A stretch of 64,000 nucleotides of DNA, from positions 62,001 through 126,000 of the forward strand of contig NZ_CANMSS010000002.1 of assembly GCF_947500695.1 (NCBI RefSeq), read 5' to 3'. Origin of the DNA: an uncultured Pseudoteredinibacter sp. GTDB lineage: Bacteria; Pseudomonadota; Gammaproteobacteria; Pseudomonadales; Cellvibrionaceae. Within the stretch, counting starts at the first letter, position 1; each line of letters opens with the position of its first letter. The notes under the pieces are model-generated. The model was not told the origin of the DNA and searched no databases. It was given only the letters and a program-made list of their open reading frames with translations. Position numbers and translations under genes: made by a program. This document shows, one piece after another, positions 28,492 to 37,563 of this stretch.

Positions 28492-29312
28492 AAAGAGCTC
28501 CTGAGGGGGCTAATAGATCAAAAAGTAATCAGCCATAGGCTGGAAAATGGGCGCTATTTTCCCTTTTCTTGGGGGGTAGGTAAAGGCCATTAGGTAAGAT
28601 TTATTTCAGCTTGTTCAAGGGCGGCCAAGGCTCCACAAGCCGCGACTAGGGCCTTTTTAGAGACCGGCCAATGCCGGACTCTTCTACTGTCTTTTATTAA
28701 GCACTCAAAGAACTATTGCAAAGCGCCCTAAAAACCCGAATTTGTCGGCGCCACCCGAAAGTATCAGTGTGAAGGTAATCGAGGCGCCACTATTTGTGAA
28801 GTGGTTCAAAAAACGTCGCGAACTCTAAAATAAATAAAGGCTGAATAACCAGGGAGACTTAAGCCTAATTTACCACTTGCTAAAAATTGTTTTCGTTTAT
28901 CGAAGCGATGAAAACATAAACCAATACCGAAGAAACACAGCCCCAAAAGCACCACTTCATAGTAGCAAGCAAGAGCTTTGTTACTAATTTTGGTGACAAA
29001 CTACTGCAAAAATAACTGTCAAGAACATTAGATAACAAGCGCCATAACTTCGCCATGGCTTCCAAAAAGTAGTTCTAAAATCCCAATGCTGAAAAAATAA
29101 TTTAAACATTTTCATGGTGTGCAGCGCACCAATATCGATTACCTTTTTCGCTAAGGGAACACTTCAACTACGAGAAGAAAAACGTAGACAGCTAGAGCAA
29201 AGGACAATGCCAATATCACCTCAGCAATAGCCAAAGCCGTAATGTCGGCACAGGCGTCTCCTCCGGGATATATGGCTTCGTCAAAATCAGAGTGTCGAGC
29301 GCAGGAAAGCCG
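28492..29312. other. long divergent intergenic region between tkt and the curli locus
   Basis: About 820 bases without a convincing gene. It should hold the tkt promoter (minus) and the curli promoter (plus). Small features seen are a CCGGC-CAAT-GCCGG hairpin near 28664-28677 and TGGTG / CACCA near 29114-29130. No csgD-like regulator gene is present. A 61-codon minus-strand ORF at 28880-29065 was not accepted. Confidence 0.5.
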
Positions 29313-29750
29313 ATGAAGATTTTTCGATTTTTAGTTTTATTGTTTGCTGCAGCATCACTTTCCTTGGCAAGCAATCTTGTTAGTGCAGAGAAAGCTGATC
29401 AAAACGATTCCTTCCTAATTGAGGAAGAAATCGGCGGGACATTAATAAATCAAACAAAAACCAATATTGGTCAAAAGTTTTTCAGAGCATTAAGTGAAGA
29501 ACATTTGTCAAACCCACAAATTAAACACCTGAACTTTGTGGTGCACGAAAGAAGCTCAGCTCGCTGGGGCAGCCTAATCTGGATAAACAATGGACAAAAA
29601 GAAGTCTACCGACAACTTCTATCACCAGCACAACGTGACTTCAAAGCAGTCGCTGAACATGCCTATCTAACCATGGGCCAATACACCGAGCAGTTTGAGC
29701 TCCAACAACTGTTAGGCGACCACTTTGATATTGACAAGGATGAAATATAA
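29313..29750 (+). CDS. csgE: curli assembly protein CsgE
   Basis: A 145-residue periplasmic curli secretion factor. A signal peptide (FRFLVLLFAAASLSLASNLVSA) precedes a CsgE domain with the signature ERSSARWGSLIWI, preceded by IGQKFFRALSEEH and followed by LSPAQRDFKAVAE. In E. coli CsgE caps the CsgG channel and delivers subunits. The ATG at 29313 has AGGA upstream and starts the signal peptide correctly; a GTG 21 bases earlier adds seven residues before it. First gene of the curli run. Confidence 0.92.
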   Translation: MKIFRFLVLLFAAASLSLASNLVSAEKADQNDSFLIEEEIGGTLINQTKTNIGQKFFRALSEEHLSNPQIKHLNFVVHERSSARWGSLIWINNGQKEVYRQLLSPAQRDFKAVAEHAYLTMGQYTEQFELQQLLGDHFDIDKDEI

Positions 29751-29752
29751 CT

Positions 29753-30163
29753 ATGAATAAGTGTGTCTTAAAAACTATCCTGTTTGCGACTGCGATATCT
29801 ATCAGCAAGCTTAGCTTAGCTACTGAGCTAATTTATGTCCCCAAAAACCCTTCTTTTGGTGGCAACCCACTAAATGGCAGCATCTTATTGAACAATGCCC
29901 AAGCGCAAAACAAGAAAACCGATCCGGAAATCGAAATCGAAACCCGCAGTGAGCTAGATCGCTTTACCGATTCATTGCGCTCTCGCCTATTAAGCCAACT
30001 ACTATCGGATATCGGAGCAGGAAAAACCGGCACCCTAGATACTGATGATTTCTCGATCTTGATTGTGGATAACGGCGAAGGTGAAATCAGCGTAAAAATA
30101 ACGGATAAGAATACCAATCAAACAACTGAAATTGTTGTGGACGGACTGGAGATAGACTCGTGA
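29753..30163 (+). CDS. csgF: curli assembly protein CsgF
   Basis: A 136-residue exported protein. After a signal peptide comes the CsgF signature NPSFGGNPLNGSILLNNAQA, which in E. coli inserts into the CsgG pore and links secretion to nucleation at the cell surface. The C-terminal half is a beta-rich domain (FSILIVDNGEGEISVKITD). It starts 2 bases after the csgE stop and overlaps csgG by four bases (GTGA). Confidence 0.93.
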   Translation: MNKCVLKTILFATAISISKLSLATELIYVPKNPSFGGNPLNGSILLNNAQAQNKKTDPEIEIETRSELDRFTDSLRSRLLSQLLSDIGAGKTGTLDTDDFSILIVDNGEGEISVKITDKNTNQTTEIVVDGLEIDS

Positions 30164-31059
30164 TCACATCAAAAAAAATTAAACATTATTCAGCAGCATT
30201 GCTAGCAAGCGGCTTGCTAGCAGCTTGCACCCCAAGCTCGACCATTGATAAGTTGCACGGCGAAGGTATTATGCCGCCCCAACTGACCCCTAGATCAGCT
30301 AGCTACGACGACCTTACCAACCTACCACAGCCAAAAGGCAAAATTGTTGCCGCTGTCTACAACGTAAAAGATCAGACAGGCCAATATCGAGCTGCGCCAG
30401 CGAGTACTTTCTCAACCGCCGTCAGCCAGGGCGCCACCTCTATGCTCACGCAAATCCTTAATGAGAGCGGCTGGTTCCTTACTTTAGAGAGAGAGGGCTT
30501 ACAGAACCTACTGACCGAACGAAAAATTATTCGCGCTGCATTGAAGAAAAATCAAGCCCACAGCAATAACGACCAGGATTTACCGTCCCTATTGTCTGCA
30601 AATATTTTGATCGAGGGTGCCATTACTGCGTATGAAACTAATCTAAAAACTGGAGGCTCAGGGGCAAGATATTTTGGCATCGGTGCTTCGGAACTATATC
30701 GCAGCGATCAGGTTACCGTTCATTTAAGGGCCGTGGACATAAGAACAGGCCAAATACTAAATACGGTATCCACCAGCAAAACCATTTTCTCCAAGCAAGT
30801 GTCAGCCGATGTTTTTCGCTTTGTAGAGTTCAAACGTCTATTGGAAATGGAAGCTGGTTATAGCCGCAACGAGCCAGCTCAGTTATGCCTGATGTCTGCG
30901 ATGGAATCGGCCGTTATCCACCTGATTACCCAAGGCATTGAAGATAACCATTGGCAACTCGCCACCCATGAAGGACGCGATCACCCAGTGCTAAGTCGCT
31001 ACTTACAGGAAACCCCTGAAGAAAGCCTAAACCCATTTGTGATCGCCAGCCAGGAATGA
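30160..31059 (+). CDS. csgG: curli secretion channel CsgG
   Basis: A 299-residue outer-membrane lipoprotein that forms the nonameric curli export pore. The lipobox is LAAC with Cys23. Signature segments are GKIVAAVYNVKDQTGQYR, the constriction region FSTAVSQGATSMLTQIL, GGSGARYFGIGASELYR, and RAVDIRTGQILNTVSTSKT. Length is slightly greater than the E. coli protein. It starts with GTG overlapping the csgF stop codon, so translation is probably coupled. Confidence 0.95.
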   Translation: MITSKKIKHYSAALLASGLLAACTPSSTIDKLHGEGIMPPQLTPRSASYDDLTNLPQPKGKIVAAVYNVKDQTGQYRAAPASTFSTAVSQGATSMLTQILNESGWFLTLEREGLQNLLTERKIIRAALKKNQAHSNNDQDLPSLLSANILIEGAITAYETNLKTGGSGARYFGIGASELYRSDQVTVHLRAVDIRTGQILNTVSTSKTIFSKQVSADVFRFVEFKRLLEMEAGYSRNEPAQLCLMSAMESAVIHLITQGIEDNHWQLATHEGRDHPVLSRYLQETPEESLNPFVIASQE

Positions 31060-31066
31060 GTCAGCC

Positions 31067-31531
31067 ATGAAAACACTCAACGCGATATGCAAGGCCTTAT
31101 TAGTGCTAGCCATCTGTATTCCGATAAACACGCTAGCTGAAAATAGTTTCGATCTAGACCAAGAATCGGAATTCTCTCAGGTTACCGGAAGCCAGCTTGG
31201 GCAAAACCTAAGAGCCAACATTTTACAAAAAGGATCGCAAGGCAACATCAGGCTGAGTCAACGAGGCGACTCCAACCAAAGTGATATTAGCCAAGACGGC
31301 TTGGAAAACGAGATTTTGCTGGTACAGATTGGCTTCAGTAACGAAGCGTCCGTTATCCAGAACGGTGACAACAACTCTATCAACCTGCTGCAGCAAGGTG
31401 CTCGAAACAAGTTGAGTATGGTCCAGAACGGAAGTTCAAATAAAGCGGAATTGAAGCAATATGGATATTACAAGAACTTAAAGATCAATCAAATTGGTCA
31501 TTACATGTCAGTCACAGTTACACAACGGTAA
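31067..31531 (+). CDS. csgB: curlin-repeat protein, CsgB-like nucleator
   Basis: A 154-residue protein with a signal peptide and about five curlin repeats of the Q-x-G-x2-N-x5-Q type, for example LSQRGDSNQSDISQ, VIQNGDNNSINLLQ and MVQNGSSNKAELKQ. Size and position directly after csgG fit the minor subunit CsgB that nucleates fibres on the cell. The final repeat is basic and aromatic (QYGYYKNLKINQ), like the anchoring end of CsgB. Assignment as CsgB rather than CsgA is by size and position. Confidence 0.75.
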   Translation: MKTLNAICKALLVLAICIPINTLAENSFDLDQESEFSQVTGSQLGQNLRANILQKGSQGNIRLSQRGDSNQSDISQDGLENEILLVQIGFSNEASVIQNGDNNSINLLQQGARNKLSMVQNGSSNKAELKQYGYYKNLKINQIGHYMSVTVTQR

Positions 31532-31561
31532 GGAATACCGCTTAAAAATAGGGTCACTCAA

Positions 31562-33730
31562 ATGAAAAGACAAAGTTTAGCTCTCGCCATTGGTATTGCT
31601 GTAGGACTAAGCAGCACATCGAACGCTCAGCAGAATAACGCCAAAGTTTTTCAAGAAGGCCTCAATAATTCGGCTGCGGTAGATCAGATCGTAAATTCAC
31701 GACTAAATAGAGCTGGCATTAGTCAAAAAGGAGAATTAGCCGATTCAAATAACGCGCTAGTAAGGCAGAACAACACTCGTGATAGCAGTACTGGAGTTAC
31801 TCAGCTCAACAGTCAAAATTCTAGTGCCGACAGCCAACAACTTCTCGACTCTATTCAGGCTAGTAGCACGATCATGCAAGAGAGCTCTAGCCAATCGAGA
31901 GCTACTGCCAAGCAGTCTAGGGTTAGCAATCATTTCAATATAATCAAACAAGATGGCTCACGCCTGAGCACTTCTAATATTTTGCAAAGCGATAATATTG
32001 GCGGCGGCGCGACAATCACCCAAAACAATAGCAACAACAGCAGCATGAGTATTGAACAGAGCTTCAGTTCCGAAAGTGAGGTAAACCTGAACTCTGACAA
32101 TCTGGAAAGCGGCTTATTTTCGGTTGTTCAGCTGGGGTCCCAAAACGCCCTAGTAGAGGGGTTTCAAACTGGCCAAAATCACAACGCAAGTGTGAATCAA
32201 AACAATAGCCGGGAAGGCAAGGTCAACATCCTTCAAAGGGGCGACTCACATTTTTCTAGAAGCGTACAAACTGACAGCTCGTTAACATCCATAGCTGTAA
32301 ATCAAAGTGGATTTGCACAAAGAAACAGTGCAGAGCTTGTCAGTGGAACTTCAGTGAAGTTGAATCTCACACAAAGCGGACAAGAAAACTACTCTGAGTA
32401 TGACTCCTTAGCCAGCAACCTAAGTCAAAATACAGTTATACAAAATGGTAGCAACAATCGATCAGATATTAACGAAATCAATAATAACAACTTAGATAAT
32501 AGAGTTAATCAGCAAGGCAACTCAAATGACAGCCTTACCAACTTCACAGAGAATGGCCAGGTTAGCTCATCACTAACTCAGAATGGAAATCGAAATCGAG
32601 ATTTCATCAGTGTTCTCGAGTCTGATAATGGCTCAATTGAAGGGAATACCCAGGGCAGACGTAACGGCTCGGTATTCATTGTTAGCGACAGTCAAAATTT
32701 TTCAGCCTCCAGTCAAATCATAGGCAACGGCAATAGCCATAGCAGCACTCAAAGAGCTGTCTTTAATAACGCCACCACAGCGAGTCGCATTGAAGGCCGA
32801 CGAAATGATGTGTTTATCAACCAGAACAACTCGGGTCGTAACACTGAAGTTAGTAGCATAATTAGTGGTGATGATAACTTTTTCACTAACCTTCAAAGTG
32901 ATAACCGCAGAAACATAAGCATCTCAAATGTAAGCACCGGAAATTTTAACCGAGCGACTTCATTACAGCGGGATAATCGCAGAAACGTAAGCAGTAGTAC
33001 AAGCACCAACGGTATGGGCAACGTCGCATACACCAAGCAAACCAGCAACAGAGATAACATTACTGCCAGCATCAGCCTAACTGGAAACTTAAATAATGCC
33101 AGAGTCATCCAAGAAAACGTCAACAACTCTGTTTCTTCTTCCGTAGACATTTCTGGCAGCAGTAATGTTTTGGGTACTATGCAAAACGATAGCTCTGAAG
33201 TATCAGCGCTTCTTTCTGTAAACGGTGATCGGAATAATGCCCAGATAAACCAAAGTAACAGCTTCAGCTCAAATATGGCTTTTGACGTAATTGGTGACGA
33301 CAATCAAATTGATGCCACTCAAAACGGCCGGCAGTTGAACTCTACACTAACTGTTAACGGCGCTCTCAACGAATTGAATGTTGACCAAGCGGGGCTTAGC
33401 AATTCTATCAACGGGTCGATCAATGGTGATGAGAATGACATCTTGCACCAACAAAGTGGCTCCGAAAACAATATCGAACTTGCTTCTTCAGAACTCCTAT
33501 CTGCCGACTATGAGTTTATCCAATCCGGCCGAGGAAATGAACTAAGTTTATCAGTAGCCGGAGACAATCATTTTATTCGCGCCACACAATCCGGATTGGA
33601 TGGCACAGCGACAATCACACAATCTGGCAGCGCCAACCAAATAAATCTTAACCAGTCCGGCGCAGCCAACGCTGCCAATATTCACCAGTCTGGTATTGGT
33701 AACTCAGCGACAATAACACAGGGACTATAG
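31562..33730 (+). CDS. giant curlin-repeat protein 1
   Basis: A 722-residue exported protein built of about thirty curlin-like repeats after a signal peptide (SLALAIGIAVGLSSTSNAQ). Classical CsgA has about 150 residues and five repeats, so this is nearly five times larger. The N- and C-terminal repeats are regular (INLNQSGAANAANIHQSG, ending ATITQGL); the middle is degenerate, with many Ser/Asn-rich blocks. The start and end match the second giant protein closely. It probably forms an amyloid surface fibre or a heteropolymer with it. Weakly conserved central repeats may tune assembly. Confidence 0.8.
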   Translation: MKRQSLALAIGIAVGLSSTSNAQQNNAKVFQEGLNNSAAVDQIVNSRLNRAGISQKGELADSNNALVRQNNTRDSSTGVTQLNSQNSSADSQQLLDSIQASSTIMQESSSQSRATAKQSRVSNHFNIIKQDGSRLSTSNILQSDNIGGGATITQNNSNNSSMSIEQSFSSESEVNLNSDNLESGLFSVVQLGSQNALVEGFQTGQNHNASVNQNNSREGKVNILQRGDSHFSRSVQTDSSLTSIAVNQSGFAQRNSAELVSGTSVKLNLTQSGQENYSEYDSLASNLSQNTVIQNGSNNRSDINEINNNNLDNRVNQQGNSNDSLTNFTENGQVSSSLTQNGNRNRDFISVLESDNGSIEGNTQGRRNGSVFIVSDSQNFSASSQIIGNGNSHSSTQRAVFNNATTASRIEGRRNDVFINQNNSGRNTEVSSIISGDDNFFTNLQSDNRRNISISNVSTGNFNRATSLQRDNRRNVSSSTSTNGMGNVAYTKQTSNRDNITASISLTGNLNNARVIQENVNNSVSSSVDISGSSNVLGTMQNDSSEVSALLSVNGDRNNAQINQSNSFSSNMAFDVIGDDNQIDATQNGRQLNSTLTVNGALNELNVDQAGLSNSINGSINGDENDILHQQSGSENNIELASSELLSADYEFIQSGRGNELSLSVAGDNHFIRATQSGLDGTATITQSGSANQINLNQSGAANAANIHQSGIGNSATITQGL

Positions 33731-33967
33731 AACAAATATAGCAATAAACAGAATCTAAAGGCTGCACACTGTATTACTTCAGCCATTTGAATTTCGATTA
33801 TTAATCGAAAGAAGGCACCTGCCAGCTACACACTAGGTGTCGAGTTTAAAGTGAGTTAAAGAAATGACTTAAGTATTGGCCGATAAAGTTAACAAAACTG
33901 GGCATAAGCGATCTAAGTTACGTAATTTCAGATCACCAATGCCTTTTCAATCGTAAGGAAACACATC
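33731..33967 (+). promoter_or_regulatory. gap between the giant curlin genes
   Basis: A 237-base gap that probably holds a second promoter. TTTCGATT (33792-33799) pairs with AATCGAAA (33803-33810), and CACCT pairs with AGGTG nearby at about 33816-33839. AAGGAA precedes the second curlin start. Confidence 0.4.
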
Positions 33968-36136
33968 ATGAAAAAGCGTCACTTAGCTCTCGCAATAGGT
34001 CTTGCTCTCGGCATCGGCCAAACTGTTCATGCTCAAAGCAACACTGCCAATGTCACTCAAGAAGGTATCGGGGACACGGCCGTTATTGTTCAGACTGCTA
34101 GCTCAACAGATAACAACGCAACAATACAACAACTGGGCGTAGGCTCCGTTTTAAACGCTGCACAAGTACGCCAAGATGGCTCATCTTCAGGGGAAGCAAC
34201 AGTCACTCAGGAAAACAGTGTGCTATCTGCCGCCGGAGCCCTTCAAACTGCATTAACAAATAACGCGATAAGTGAGATCACTCAGAACTCTTCTTTCTCC
34301 TCTAGAGCCATAAGTGTGCAATTAGGGGGAAGCGACCAGACTAGCCGGATGACTCAAAATAGTAGTAACGGAACTGATGTTTTCGTTACTCAAGATAGCA
34401 ATACCGATAGTAGCGTTACTTCCACACAAAGCAATACCAATTCTAGCAACATCACTGTTAATCAAATACTCAACCAGAACAGCAGAGTTAACGTGGGCTC
34501 GGACAACCTAAGCAATGGTGATATGCAAGTTACCCAAACTGGCGGCTTTGAGAATGATGTCAATGCAAACCAAACCGGACGCAACCACTTTGCCTCAGTA
34601 AATCAGTCTGGCGGGGAGTTTAGCGAGGTGAATGTTTCACAGCGAGGCAACTCTCAGTTTGCCGATACCCGTCAGTCTAACGGCGACCGTTCCAACATGA
34701 ATGTGGCCCAGCGCGGTTTCTCCAACACCAGTGATGCGCAAATGGACAATGCCGCCGACTCTTCCGTCAACATTGCTCAACGCGGCCGAAGGAATGAATC
34801 AAATTATTCAAGCACTGACGCTGTGTTTACGCAATCGAGCATTAACCAACGCGGTCGCCGAAATACAGCCAACGTTACGGAAACCCAAAATATTGATTTG
34901 GTAAACAATGTACGTCAGCGCGGGCGGGATAATAGTGCGACCGTAACCTTGGATAACAACATATCCCTTACCTCCAATGTAAGTCAACGCGGACGCAGAA
35001 ATAGCGCAACATTAAATGCGAACATTGCAGATAACGGTACCATCTCTGACAACGTTACAGGAAACGACAACACCACCGATATTGCTGTAACTAACGCCGA
35101 TGGCTTCTCAGTGAGTAACAATATGGTTGGCGATGGCAACAGTTTTACCGGTCGTCAAAACTTAGTCGGTAATGGAGCTGGCCTAGCGAATAGCGTTACT
35201 GGCAACACTAACACTGTGAACTTAAGTCAAGAGAACGCCGGTAGCGATGCAAATATTGTCAATGGAATTACTGGCGACGGGAATACCGTTACCGCGCGAC
35301 AAGAAAATGCAGGCGTGAATATGAGCATCGCCAATAGCACTACGGGTGATGGCAATGTAATTACAGCTTCACAGAACTCCAGTATTGTTGACGCCTCGAT
35401 TACCGTAAATACAACAGGGAATGACAATACAGTTGGCGCTAGCCAGACACTTGCACTATTTGGAGCGGACGCAAACGTAGGCATCGTCGGCAACAGCAAT
35501 CAGGCTTTAGTAACACAAACTTTTGTTGGTTTAGGCGCTGCAGCTTCAGTTGACATCAATGGTGATAGCAATACAGCCAACAGCCTGCAGAACAGCACAT
35601 TTGCAACCACCTCAAGCATAGCTATCAATGGGAATGGGAACTTTGCCTTAACTGAACAAGACAGCACCAGCAATAGCAATTCATCCACCAGCACAACTGG
35701 CGATGCAAATACCATGGTTTCATTCCAAGCTGGCAGCGGCTTGCAAGCCACTATGGCCATTAACGGTGACAGCAACGGGTTTGGCTCAGGCCAACGAGGA
35801 ATTGACCATAGCTTAAACGGTTCTGTGAATGGTAACGGTAACACTGTTCTAGCCATCCAGTTTGATACCGGCAATAGCATTGAACTCGCCTCTTCAGAAC
35901 TAAACTTCGGTGATTATGAGCTTCAGCAATCGGGCGAGAACAATGATTTAGAGCTAGATGTAAGCGGTGATAACCACTTTGTGAGAACCACCCAAACTGG
36001 TGTCGATGGGATTGCTACATTAACACAAACAGGTAGCAGTCATACTGCCACCCTAAGCCAAGCCAATGCGGCTAATACGGCTAACATTAGCCAGGCAGGT
36101 TTTGCAAATACTGCCACGGTAACACAGGGTTTATAA
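33968..36136 (+). CDS. giant curlin-repeat protein 2
   Basis: A second 722-residue curlin-repeat protein, exactly the same length as its neighbour. The signal peptide (LALAIGLALGIGQTVHAQ) and the last ~90 residues (from ELASSEL through ATVTQGL) are clearly homologous to protein 1, while the middle is different. It contains QRGRRN-type repeats between about residues 270 and 350, then GDGN/GNxN-type repeats between about 370 and 600 that often lack the Gln ladder. Probably a paralogous fibre subunit. A strong terminator follows at 36148-36176. Confidence 0.8.
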   Translation: MKKRHLALAIGLALGIGQTVHAQSNTANVTQEGIGDTAVIVQTASSTDNNATIQQLGVGSVLNAAQVRQDGSSSGEATVTQENSVLSAAGALQTALTNNAISEITQNSSFSSRAISVQLGGSDQTSRMTQNSSNGTDVFVTQDSNTDSSVTSTQSNTNSSNITVNQILNQNSRVNVGSDNLSNGDMQVTQTGGFENDVNANQTGRNHFASVNQSGGEFSEVNVSQRGNSQFADTRQSNGDRSNMNVAQRGFSNTSDAQMDNAADSSVNIAQRGRRNESNYSSTDAVFTQSSINQRGRRNTANVTETQNIDLVNNVRQRGRDNSATVTLDNNISLTSNVSQRGRRNSATLNANIADNGTISDNVTGNDNTTDIAVTNADGFSVSNNMVGDGNSFTGRQNLVGNGAGLANSVTGNTNTVNLSQENAGSDANIVNGITGDGNTVTARQENAGVNMSIANSTTGDGNVITASQNSSIVDASITVNTTGNDNTVGASQTLALFGADANVGIVGNSNQALVTQTFVGLGAAASVDINGDSNTANSLQNSTFATTSSIAINGNGNFALTEQDSTSNSNSSTSTTGDANTMVSFQAGSGLQATMAINGDSNGFGSGQRGIDHSLNGSVNGNGNTVLAIQFDTGNSIELASSELNFGDYELQQSGENNDLELDVSGDNHFVRTTQTGVDGIATLTQTGSSHTATLSQANAANTANISQAGFANTATVTQGL

Positions 36137-36147
36137 CCATTGTCCCA

Positions 36148-36176
36148 CCGCCAAGACGGATCTTGGCGGTATTTTT
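36148..36176 (+). terminator. terminator of the curli locus
   Basis: CCGCCAAGA (36148-36156) pairs perfectly with TCTTGGCGG (36161-36169), followed by TATTTTT. It lies 11 bases beyond the last curlin stop. Confidence 0.9.
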
Positions 36177-36183
36177 GATTTGC

Positions 36184-37563
36184 TTAGTGATAAAAATCCT
36201 TAATCTCCACCTCAGTTAGCTCTCCATAAGCCTTGGCTTTTTCACGAATCTCATCAGCCTTACCGATAAAAACAAACTGCAAATTCGACTCTGGAAATTT
36301 CGATTTAGCCAATCTATTGGCTGACTTAACATCTAAAGCAGCAACCTTCGCTTCAAAGTCATTAATCACCTCATCACCCAAATCGAATGCCCACATGCGA
36401 GCCAGTAAGCCAGCCAACTGCGAAGACGTTTCAAAGCGCGGTGGAAACAAGCCCTTAACATAAGCTTTCGCAGACGCCAAAGTTTTGCTATCAATGCCTT
36501 TATCCCATAAACGCTGGTAGGTTTTTAAAGCCAAATCCACCGCCTCAAAGGTCGTCTCTGTTTTGGTGAAAGTACTAATCTTAAAGGTTCCAGTTTCTGA
36601 CTCTTTATCAAAGCGACTTCTTGCACCATAGGTTAGGCCCGAGTTAACACGCAATTCATCATTTAGCCAAGATGTAAAACGCGCCCCTAGAATCGTATTA
36701 ATAACAGAGACTGGTACCTCGTCGCTATCACCCAAAGCAATACCAGGCCCACCAATGGCGAAGGTTGTTTCTTTTGCATCTGCTTTGTTAACCAGCAAAA
36801 CTCGAGCTTTTGTTGGAACTTTGGCTTTCGCTAATTCAGCCTGAGACTTAGCAGTGCCACGCCAGTTTGTAAATAGCTTTTCTAGCTTAGCCTTCATCGC
36901 CTTTGAATCGATATCACCTACTACAATTAAAGCGGCGTTATCAGGTTGAAAATAACTATCGTAAAAGCTTTTTATGGTCTTACGATCGATTGTTGCAATC
37001 GTTCTTTCATTTCCTGACGCAGGGTTCGCATAGGGGTGATCGCCATAATAAAGATGATTAAAGATATCACCTATCATTGCCCTAGGGCTTTCTCGGTTTT
37101 GCTTTAGAAGTGCTGACAAGCGCTTCTGGTATTTTGCAATTTCTTGCTGATTAAAATCAGGGCGCAAGATCATATCTGCCATCAGTGGCAATATAATATC
37201 ACCATCTTTTTTAGCATAAGACATGCCTAACATTGTGACTTCCTTGCCAGCACTGCCACCGAAGTCGGCGCCGTAGAAAGATAGCTCGTCTTCTAGCTCA
37301 ATTTTGCTTTTACCAGCGGCACCAAACTTAAGAGCTTCGGTAGTAAATTCAGCCAAACCGTATTGCTCGCCATCTGAAACCGAGCCCACTTTTACAGCAA
37401 GCACCACATCCACTAAAGGCACTTCGTCCTGTGGCATCAGGTAGACATCTAAGCCATTGTCCATCGTGTACTTTTCATAAGCCGGTAAGGTAAAAGCGGC
37501 TAATGAAAGTTGGGAACATAGCAAGAAACAGCTCAATAAAGAGAATTGAATAATAGCCTTCAT
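36184..37563 (-). CDS. M16 peptidase family protein, non-catalytic partner
   Basis: A 459-residue exported member of the M16 (pitrilysin-like) family with a signal peptide. The zinc-binding HxxEH is missing: at that site the sequence reads YGLAEFTTEALKFGA. Substrate-chamber features of the second half remain (SGLTYGARSRFD). In M16B heterodimers the inactive subunit helps to bind peptides for an active partner. It shares one base (TAATG) with the catalytic gene upstream, so the two are probably made in equal amounts. Confidence 0.85.
   Translation of the reverse strand: MKAIIQFSLLSCFLLCSQLSLAAFTLPAYEKYTMDNGLDVYLMPQDEVPLVDVVLAVKVGSVSDGEQYGLAEFTTEALKFGAAGKSKIELEDELSFYGADFGGSAGKEVTMLGMSYAKKDGDIILPLMADMILRPDFNQQEIAKYQKRLSALLKQNRESPRAMIGDIFNHLYYGDHPYANPASGNERTIATIDRKTIKSFYDSYFQPDNAALIVVGDIDSKAMKAKLEKLFTNWRGTAKSQAELAKAKVPTKARVLLVNKADAKETTFAIGGPGIALGDSDEVPVSVINTILGARFTSWLNDELRVNSGLTYGARSRFDKESETGTFKISTFTKTETTFEAVDLALKTYQRLWDKGIDSKTLASAKAYVKGLFPPRFETSSQLAGLLARMWAFDLGDEVINDFEAKVAALDVKSANRLAKSKFPESNLQFVFIGKADEIREKAKAYGELTEVEIKDFYH

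Noticed and set aside
28880..29065. 61-codon minus-strand ORF upstream of the curli locus
   Set aside because: No good ribosome binding site, no recognisable family and no context support.
32893..33303. 136-codon hydrophobic minus-strand ORF inside giant curlin 1
   Set aside because: Antisense of Asn/Ser/Gln-rich repeats gives Leu/Val-rich frames by composition alone. A similar 126-codon case occurs at 35500-35880.
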